In this document: positions 58,744 to 64,000 of the stretch, piece after piece
Numbering within the stretch: position 1 is the first letter of the stretch
Layout of the letters: every line of letters starts with the position of its first letter
From: Glaciimonas sp. PAMC28666
Lineage (GTDB): Bacteria; Pseudomonadota; Gammaproteobacteria; Burkholderiales; Burkholderiaceae_D
Direction: 5' to 3'
Length of the DNA: 64,000 nucleotides
Assembly: GCF_016917355.1 (NCBI RefSeq)
Contig: NZ_CP070304.1
Coordinates: forward strand, 1,612,001 to 1,676,000
Position numbers and translations under genes: made by a program
Notes under the pieces: generated by a model
Databases searched by the model: none
Seen by the model: the letters and a program-made list of their open reading frames with translations, nothing else
What the model was told of the DNA's origin: nothing

Positions 58744-59187
58744 GTGGCTACCAAAATAACTAACCCCACCCCAGATGCCCCCCTGTTAACCGAAGCGCAA
58801 CTCGTCACGATGAGCGAATCGGATTACATGAACGCGGCACAATTGGCTTTCTTCAGAGCGCGCCTAAAACAGCTAGAAGTTGATCTGCTGAAAAACGCCG
58901 GAGAAACTACTGAACACCTGCGCGAGACCGTACTTGTACCGGATCCCGCAGACCGCGCCACGATCGAAGAAGAGCACGCACTGGAGTTGCGTACACGTGA
59001 TCGCGAACGAAAATTACTTAAAAAAGTGCAACAGTCGATTGCATCAATTGATGGTGGCGAATATGGCTGGTGCGAAGAAACTGGCGAGCCGATCGGCATT
59101 CCACGTTTGCTGGCGCGGCCCACAGCGACTTTGTCGTTAGAAGCGCAACAACGACGCGAACTGAAACAAAAGCTATACGGGGACTAA
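58744..59187 (+). CDS. dksA: RNA polymerase-binding regulator DksA, cysteine-poor form
   Basis: A 147-residue DksA. The coiled-coil part keeps the functional tip (DPADRA, Asp67/Asp70/Ala72), so it should enter the polymerase secondary channel and work with ppGpp. The zinc-finger positions read Cys110, Thr113, Ser131, Ala134 in place of four cysteines, so it probably folds without zinc. The start is GTG at 58744, giving the usual N-terminal length; the next Met is MSESDYM. It is the third gene in the zinc block. Confidence 0.9.
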   Translation: MATKITNPTPDAPLLTEAQLVTMSESDYMNAAQLAFFRARLKQLEVDLLKNAGETTEHLRETVLVPDPADRATIEEEHALELRTRDRERKLLKKVQQSIASIDGGEYGWCEETGEPIGIPRLLARPTATLSLEAQQRRELKQKLYGD

Positions 59188-59880
59188 TCCTGTTGCCGGT
59201 TCAACCCGGCAAAGCTTCCCACCCCCGCATTCAAGCACGGTCCACTATTACCATTTCTAATCAAGAATGGCGATCTTTGCTTTGCGGGATAGCTTCTGCG
59301 CGCACGCTCTTCCCCATGCGGATTTGCCCTCACGGGAAACGTGTCGTTGCGTGGCCCTGCCCCTTAATACCGTTGTTTTACGACGCGCCTGACTAACGTG
59401 GGGCAGTATCTCCCAATGCCAATGTTGCTCCGCGCTCGCAGAGCAGGAACCATACGGTCATTCATCTCTGTCTTTTAAGTCTTCCCGGCTTCCCCTCATC
59501 AAAGTCAACATCTCACATGCGTATCGCATAAACAAGACCGAATCTTCAAGTGCTTAAAGCATTGTCTCTGAGACAAGGTCGAAAAAAGTATAAAACTGAT
59601 CGTTCTGCATGCCAATCGTCTCAAAAAAATCCTTTGGCTGGTATCGTGGGTGAAGCCTGTTTTGGCCACCACCTCTCCGGTGTTTTATTCGAATACCCCA
59701 TGATGTATGCCGTTTTTGAACTTCAATTGATGCAATTAGATAGGCGGAAAAATCAAACACCAGATTTTTCCCTAAAATGACATAACACCCGCTTCCAGAC
59801 CGCCATATCCGACTACACTACACCATTAGTTTCCGGATTACACCTTATCAAGGCCCGCCAATTTACCGCTGAGGATACAT
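59188..59880. other. Intergenic region before the STAS-like gene
   Basis: About 690 bases. TTGCCGG-TTCAAC-CCGGCAA at about 59192-59212 is a hairpin after dksA without a T run. Short frames on both strands around 59550-59780 resemble no family I know. I see no RNA gene. Confidence 0.45.
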
Positions 59881-61293
59881 GTGGGGATTTTCTCCTTTTT
59901 TGGCAAACACGCCCGTCAGAACGAAAAAGCTGCGGCTGTTATCGACACAGCGGCTGACAAGAGCGCCACTTCGATTCAGTCTGTAGGCGGTAAAACGCAT
60001 GAACAAGGCACAGAGCCCGGACGCCGAAATGCGCCAGCGCTTAATTCCACGGCAATGAAAATCGATGCGATCGAGTCTGAAATGTCTTCGGAGTTTGTCT
60101 ATCCGACCACGATATTAAATACCATGCTTTCGGATGCCGCAATAAACAAAAAAGGCGTCAGTCCGGAGAATGAACCTAATAATGCCGCGGCCCCCCGCAA
60201 AAGCGCTATGGTAGCGATCGGCAGCCCTGCAGCCTCTGCCGCTAACAGAGGCGGAACCATTCAGGTCGCCATGTCGGACATGCCAGCGGTGATCGAAGAA
60301 GCAGCATTGCTGTTCGCAAGCGCCCATTCCGAGGTTGCCGAACAGCTGCTTGAACAGGCGATAGAGGACGATAATCTGGGAAATGCGACCGCTAACGTGT
60401 GGTGGATGCTCCTGGACCTATATCGCATCACTAACAAGCCCCAACAATTCGACGATCTGTCAGTTAATTATGCCCATAAATTTGAGAGCTCTCCCCCTGC
60501 CTGGGATGAGCAACTCACGCTAAACCCACAAACCGACTTACTGCTCAACGAAATAGCCGTTCCTGCGGTGTCGTTCTCCGGCAAGCTCGATGACAATATT
60601 TCAAAGCACCTTGAACGGGCGGAGAAACTTGCAACAAAACATCCCGCTTTGCGCCTGGAATTCAAGCGTGTCACCTCGGTCGACCCGATTGCTTGCGGTC
60701 TTTTGTGGCAGACGTTAAAAAAACTACAACGTTCAGGCATTGATCTTATTTTGGTGGGCCCTAATGAATTAACCGATGCGATTCGCGCCATTGTTTCTGT
60801 AGGTCGCCACGAAGACACCACCGCGCCATGGTTATTATTGCTCGAAATTCTGCATTTGCTCAACGACGAGTCAGCGTTTGAAGACGTCAGCATCGATTAC
60901 AGCATCACGTTTGAAGTATCGCCGCCCCCGTTCATTCCCCCAAAATCGAAGGTCATCGTTGCCTCCGGCAACGAAACGCTTGCTGACTTGCCGGGCGAGC
61001 AATCGATGAAAAATCGCGCGCATTTTCGGATGCCAGTTTTGATAGAGGGAAATGTCAACGATCTATTGTTGCAGCTTCAGGCATACGCCTCCAGCCACAA
61101 TCCGACTTTTATTGACTGCTCTCGTCTGATACGGGTGGATTTCAATGCTGCAGGACAACTAATGAACGGCCTCGTGCCCCTAATTAATCAAGGTCGAAAA
61201 ATTGAGTTGCACGAAGTCAACCATTTGGTAGGAGCGCTATTTAAAGCGATGGGGATGCCAGAGATAGTCAGTATTTCGTTGCGCAAGAACTAA
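59881..61293 (+). CDS. STAS-domain-like protein of unknown function
   Basis: A 470-residue cytoplasmic protein. The first 115 residues are low-complexity (Ala/Asn/Ser). Residues about 125-215 form a helical segment (ALLFASAHSEVAEQLLEQAIE, VWWMLLDLYRITNKPQQFDDL) like the FimV/TPR-type tail. Then come two STAS-like modules: LRLEFKRVTSVDPIACGLLWQTLKKLQRSGIDLIL and FIDCSRLIRVDFNAAGQLMNGLVPLINQGRKIELHEV. Such anti-sigma-antagonist folds suggest a regulatory or scaffold role. It starts at a GTG with GAGGA five bases before it. It precedes hslV by 463 bases. Confidence 0.65.
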   Translation: MGIFSFFGKHARQNEKAAAVIDTAADKSATSIQSVGGKTHEQGTEPGRRNAPALNSTAMKIDAIESEMSSEFVYPTTILNTMLSDAAINKKGVSPENEPNNAAAPRKSAMVAIGSPAASAANRGGTIQVAMSDMPAVIEEAALLFASAHSEVAEQLLEQAIEDDNLGNATANVWWMLLDLYRITNKPQQFDDLSVNYAHKFESSPPAWDEQLTLNPQTDLLLNEIAVPAVSFSGKLDDNISKHLERAEKLATKHPALRLEFKRVTSVDPIACGLLWQTLKKLQRSGIDLILVGPNELTDAIRAIVSVGRHEDTTAPWLLLLEILHLLNDESAFEDVSIDYSITFEVSPPPFIPPKSKVIVASGNETLADLPGEQSMKNRAHFRMPVLIEGNVNDLLLQLQAYASSHNPTFIDCSRLIRVDFNAAGQLMNGLVPLINQGRKIELHEVNHLVGALFKAMGMPEIVSISLRKN

Positions 61294-61756
61294 TAGAATG
61301 CGGTGCCAGTGGACGCAACCGAACAGTGTTGGTTTTCAAGCATTCATGACGTTAATCGCCTTGATAGAGGCATTCTGGTGACGCATGAACACAAAAGCCT
61401 CAAATGAGCGGTTTTTGCGGCGCCCGACACTCGATGTAATTTTATCAATATTCCGCATGCAAAGACGAATGTGCACCAAAAATGGCGCTACCCAGGGACA
61501 ATTCGGTGGATCGAGTTCGATCTGCAGTAACAGCCACTAATTTGCGCCAACCAGTGCTTGTAATCACGTGCTGCGCCCCCATTTTTTTAGCATTACGCGG
61601 GATTGTCTGCGCTGTAGTCCTGCGATAATGATCAAATATTGCACTAAATGCACTACTGCGAAGACGTCCGACCTCCGGACGCCGCATTTCTGGCCCGACT
61701 CGTGCAGTTCGTCCAACTGCCACACGTGCGGTCCGCTTTTTTTTTAGGCAAGCAAA
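61294..61756. other. Intergenic region upstream of hslV
   Basis: No gene is supported. It contains the sigma-32-type promoter described next. The minus-strand frame at 61445-61891 overlaps hslV antisense and is not a gene. Confidence 0.6.
61557..61584 (+). promoter_or_regulatory. Sigma-32 (heat-shock) promoter for hslVU
   Basis: CTTGTA (61557-61562) and CCCCATTT (61577-61584) are 14 bases apart, which matches the RpoH consensus CTTGAA-N11-16-CCCCATNT with a single difference. The hslV ATG is about 170 bases downstream. Confidence 0.75.
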
Positions 61757-62293
61757 ATGGAACAATTTCACGGTACCACCATCCTCTCCGTACGTCGCGG
61801 AAACAGTGTCGCGTTGGGTGGGGATGGTCAGGTCACTCTCGGAAACGTCGTGATGAAAGGCACAGCGCGTAAAGTGCGCACGCTTTACCACGGTAAAGTA
61901 TTAGTGGGTTTTGCGGGCGGCACAGCAGATGCGTTTACCCTTTTGGATCTGTTTGAAGCCAAACTGGAAAAGCATCAAGGTAATCTGATGCGCGCATCGG
62001 TGGATCTGGCCAAAGAATGGCGCACCGATCGCATGTTGCGTAGACTCGAAGCGATGCTGCTTACGGCAGACCGCGATACCACGCTGGTTATTACCGGCAA
62101 CGGCGATGTTCTGGAACCCACCGATGGGATTGGTGCAATTGGGTCGGGTGGCGTTTTTGCACAATCAGCAGCCAAGGCGCTGTATGAAAACACCACATTA
62201 TCACCTGCCGAGATTGTGAAAAAATCTCTGGTGATTGCCGGCGATCTTTGTATTTATACCAATCAATCGCACATTATCGAAACCCTTGAGTAA
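61757..62293 (+). CDS. hslV: ATP-dependent protease subunit HslV
   Basis: A 178-residue N-terminal-nucleophile protease. After the initiator comes [14 protein letters not shown], whose first Thr after processing is the nucleophile; GDGQVTLGN and [13 protein letters not shown] follow. HslV forms dodecamers activated by HslU. Length fits the family. An upstream heat-shock promoter and hslU 114 bases downstream make a two-gene operon. Confidence 0.95.
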   Translation: MEQFHGTTILSVRRGNSVALGGDGQVTLGNVVMKGTARKVRTLYHGKVLVGFAGGTADAFTLLDLFEAKLEKHQGNLMRASVDLAKEWRTDRMLRRLEAMLLTADRDTTLVITGNGDVLEPTDGIGAIGSGGVFAQSAAKALYENTTLSPAEIVKKSLVIAGDLCIYTNQSHIIETLE

Positions 62294-62407
62294 CATCTGC
62301 CGGTGCACACGTTACGCGTGGCGGCGAATGGCCGCCCTTCTACTCTCTGGTGAGTGTAACAACCGCACATTTCGCAACGAACCGGACCACCTCGGAACCG
62401 AAAAAAT

Positions 62408-63772
62408 ATGAATACGAATATAAACATGACACCGCAAGAGATCGTCTCTGAACTTGATAAGCACGTAGTCGGCCAGGACAAAGCCAAGCGCGCAGTCGCG
62501 ATTGCGTTACGCAACCGCTGGCGCCGTCAGCAAGTCGCCGAACCGTTACGCCACGAAATCACCCCAAAGAACATCTTGATGATTGGTCCTACCGGCGTAG
62601 GCAAGACCGAAATCGCCCGGCGTCTGGCTAAATTAGCCAACGCCCCCTTCATCAAAGTTGAAGCCACCAAATTCACCGAAGTTGGCTACGTTGGCCGCGA
62701 CGTTGAAACCATTATTCGCGACTTGATTGATATCGGCGTCAAACAAACCCGCGAATCTGAAATGCGTAAGCTTCGGTCGCGTGCCGAGGACGCTGCAGAA
62801 GATCGTGTGATCGATATTCTGGTCCCGCCAGCACGCGATTTCGGGTTTCATCCCGAGCAAGACACCCCGGTCGACGCTGACGCCAAAGACAAGGGTAACA
62901 ATACCCGCCAGACTTTTCGCAAACGTCTGCGAGAAGGTTCGCTGGATGACCGCGAGATCGAAATTGAGTTGGCTGAAAGTGCGCCACAAATGGAAATCAT
63001 GGCACCGCCCGGCATGGAAGAAATGACCGAGCAGATCAAATCCATGTTCTCCGGAATTGGCAATAATCGCAAGAAAAGCCGCAAAGTAAAAATTAAGGAT
63101 GCACTCAAGATTCTTATCGAAGAAGAAGCTGCAAAGCTGCTCAACGAAGATGAGTTAAAACAAAAAGCCATCTTCAACGTCGAGCAAAACGGCATCGTGT
63201 TTTTAGATGAAATCGATAAGATCGCCACCCGCTCACAGAACGGCGGTGCCGACGTTTCACGCGCTGGCGTGCAACGCGACTTACTCCCTCTGGTAGAGGG
63301 CACGACTGTCAATACCAAATACGGCATGATCAAAACCGATCATATTTTGTTTATTGCGTCAGGTGCCTTTCATCTTGCAAAGCCATCGGATCTCATCCCG
63401 GAATTGCAAGGCCGCTTCCCGATTCGGGTAGAACTCGACTCGCTCTCAATCGCCGATTTTGAACGCATACTGACAGGTACCGATGCCTGCCTGACCACGC
63501 AATACGAAGCGTTGCTGGCAACCGAAGGGGTGACGTTAGAGTTTGTACCGGAAGGGATTAAACGCATGGCTGAAATCGCGTTCTCGGTCAACGAAAAAAC
63601 TGAGAACATCGGTGCGCGTCGCCTGCATACCGTGATGGAAAAAATGCTGGAAGAGATTTCCTACGCAGCGACCAACACGAGCGAAAAACAGCTAACGATT
63701 GATGCCGCTTACGTTGATCTACGCCTTGGCGCACTAGCGGTGAACGAAGACTTGTCGCGTTATGTACTGTAA
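62408..63772 (+). CDS. hslU: ATP-dependent protease ATPase subunit HslU
   Basis: A 454-residue AAA+ unfoldase. Walker A is [15 protein letters not shown], Walker B is [11 protein letters not shown], the GYVGRDVE pore loop and the intermediate (I) domain (about residues 110-240, many charges) are present, and the protein ends DLSRYVL, the tail that activates HslV. Slightly longer than E. coli HslU (443) owing to the N-terminus ([13 protein letters not shown]) and I-domain. It probably shares the heat-shock promoter of hslV. Confidence 0.96.
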   Translation: MNTNINMTPQEIVSELDKHVVGQDKAKRAVAIALRNRWRRQQVAEPLRHEITPKNILMIGPTGVGKTEIARRLAKLANAPFIKVEATKFTEVGYVGRDVETIIRDLIDIGVKQTRESEMRKLRSRAEDAAEDRVIDILVPPARDFGFHPEQDTPVDADAKDKGNNTRQTFRKRLREGSLDDREIEIELAESAPQMEIMAPPGMEEMTEQIKSMFSGIGNNRKKSRKVKIKDALKILIEEEAAKLLNEDELKQKAIFNVEQNGIVFLDEIDKIATRSQNGGADVSRAGVQRDLLPLVEGTTVNTKYGMIKTDHILFIASGAFHLAKPSDLIPELQGRFPIRVELDSLSIADFERILTGTDACLTTQYEALLATEGVTLEFVPEGIKRMAEIAFSVNEKTENIGARRLHTVMEKMLEEISYAATNTSEKQLTIDAAYVDLRLGALAVNEDLSRYVL

Positions 63773-63929
63773 AGAGCAGAAGTGAACAGACCCAAAATCG
63801 TCACTGGGGCGCAGTGCTTTTCTATTACGCACTAGCGCCCTGCCTGTGTCGGTATGGTTGGCCCCACCTCAATGGCAGATGGGGTGCTTCGCTAAGTTAA
63901 CGCCGCTGTATCCATAGCGCACCGAATTA

Positions 63930-63959
63930 CCCTGAGGCACTCACGCCTCGGGATTGTTT
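63930..63959 (+). terminator. Possible terminator downstream of hslU
   Basis: CCCTGAGGC and GCCTCGGG form a stem with one bulged base, followed by ATTGTTTC. A separate CCCCA/TGGGG hairpin lies at 63862-63884. Both are weak candidates. Confidence 0.4.
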
Positions 63960-64000
63960 CAGCGACTACTTCGCTTGCTCCTCAGTCCCGCGATTGGAGT

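Noticed and set aside
59550-59780. Overlapping frames on both strands between dksA and the STAS-like gene
   Set aside because: No Shine-Dalgarno site, signal or known family motif on either strand.
61445-61891. 148-codon minus-strand frame over the hslV start
   Set aside because: It overlaps hslV antisense and has no family-like sequence; the plus-strand promoter explains the region better.

Overview
The window is a core-chromosome segment of a Gram-negative betaproteobacterium, most likely an Oxalobacteraceae-type member of the Burkholderiales. I infer this from the gene neighbourhoods (dapF-DUF484-xerC-Fur-COG0523 GTPase-dksA-hslV-hslU, two LpxL-type acyltransferases beside metK, an SAH riboswitch ahead of ahcY-metF), the PHA-granule protein PhaM, the Burkholderiales-type porin and the order of the rRNA operon. 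I see no prophage, insertion sequence, CRISPR array or integron. Species cannot be fixed from the sequence alone.

Layout. 1-6.1 kb: a partial molybdopterin oxidoreductase, an ArgE-type deacetylase divergent from an MHS-family transporter, an M20 amidohydrolase and a PagL-type lipid A deacylase. 6.3-12.05 kb: one complete rRNA operon on the minus strand (16S, tRNA-Ile, tRNA-Ala, 23S, 5S) with its promoter, boxA sites, RNase III-type processing stems and terminator. 12.2-17 kb: bioC, comF, trmL, a periplasmic copper chaperone, a heptose-phosphate adenylyltransferase and a di-iron ferritin/desaturase-like protein. 17.3-24.7 kb: eight tightly packed plus-strand genes around a flavin oxidoreductase, a DUF1365 protein and an atypical Cfa-like methyltransferase; this looks like a membrane-lipid modification operon and is the most interesting block. 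24.8-29 kb: phaM, two DUF3108 paralogues and queC.

29-36.2 kb: aromatic amino acid catabolism (indolepyruvate ferredoxin oxidoreductase, phenylalanine hydroxylase, 4-hydroxyphenylpyruvate dioxygenase, divergent Lrp regulator). Inside it lies an orphan plus-strand terminator with a possible 27-residue ORF. 36.2-42 kb: a GNAT acetyltransferase, cca, a glutathione transferase, slt and 5-formyl-THF cyclo-ligase. 41.7-47.5 kb: the methyl cycle, with ahcY-(holin-like membrane protein)-metF behind an SAH riboswitch, then a PerM-type transporter and metK. 47.8-56.2 kb: two lipid A acyltransferases, dapF, a Sel1-repeat protein, a major porin, a DUF484 protein and xerC. 56.4-59.2 kb: zinc homeostasis (Zur-like Fur protein, His-rich COG0523 GTPase, Cys-poor DksA). 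59.9-63.8 kb: a STAS-like protein and hslVU behind a sigma-32-type promoter.

Functional links. PagL and the two LpxL-type enzymes point to lipid A remodelling. metF, ahcY and metK share the methionine/SAM cycle, which also feeds SAM to BioC, TrmL and the Cfa-like enzyme. The zinc genes form a unit whose DksA lacks most zinc-ligand cysteines.
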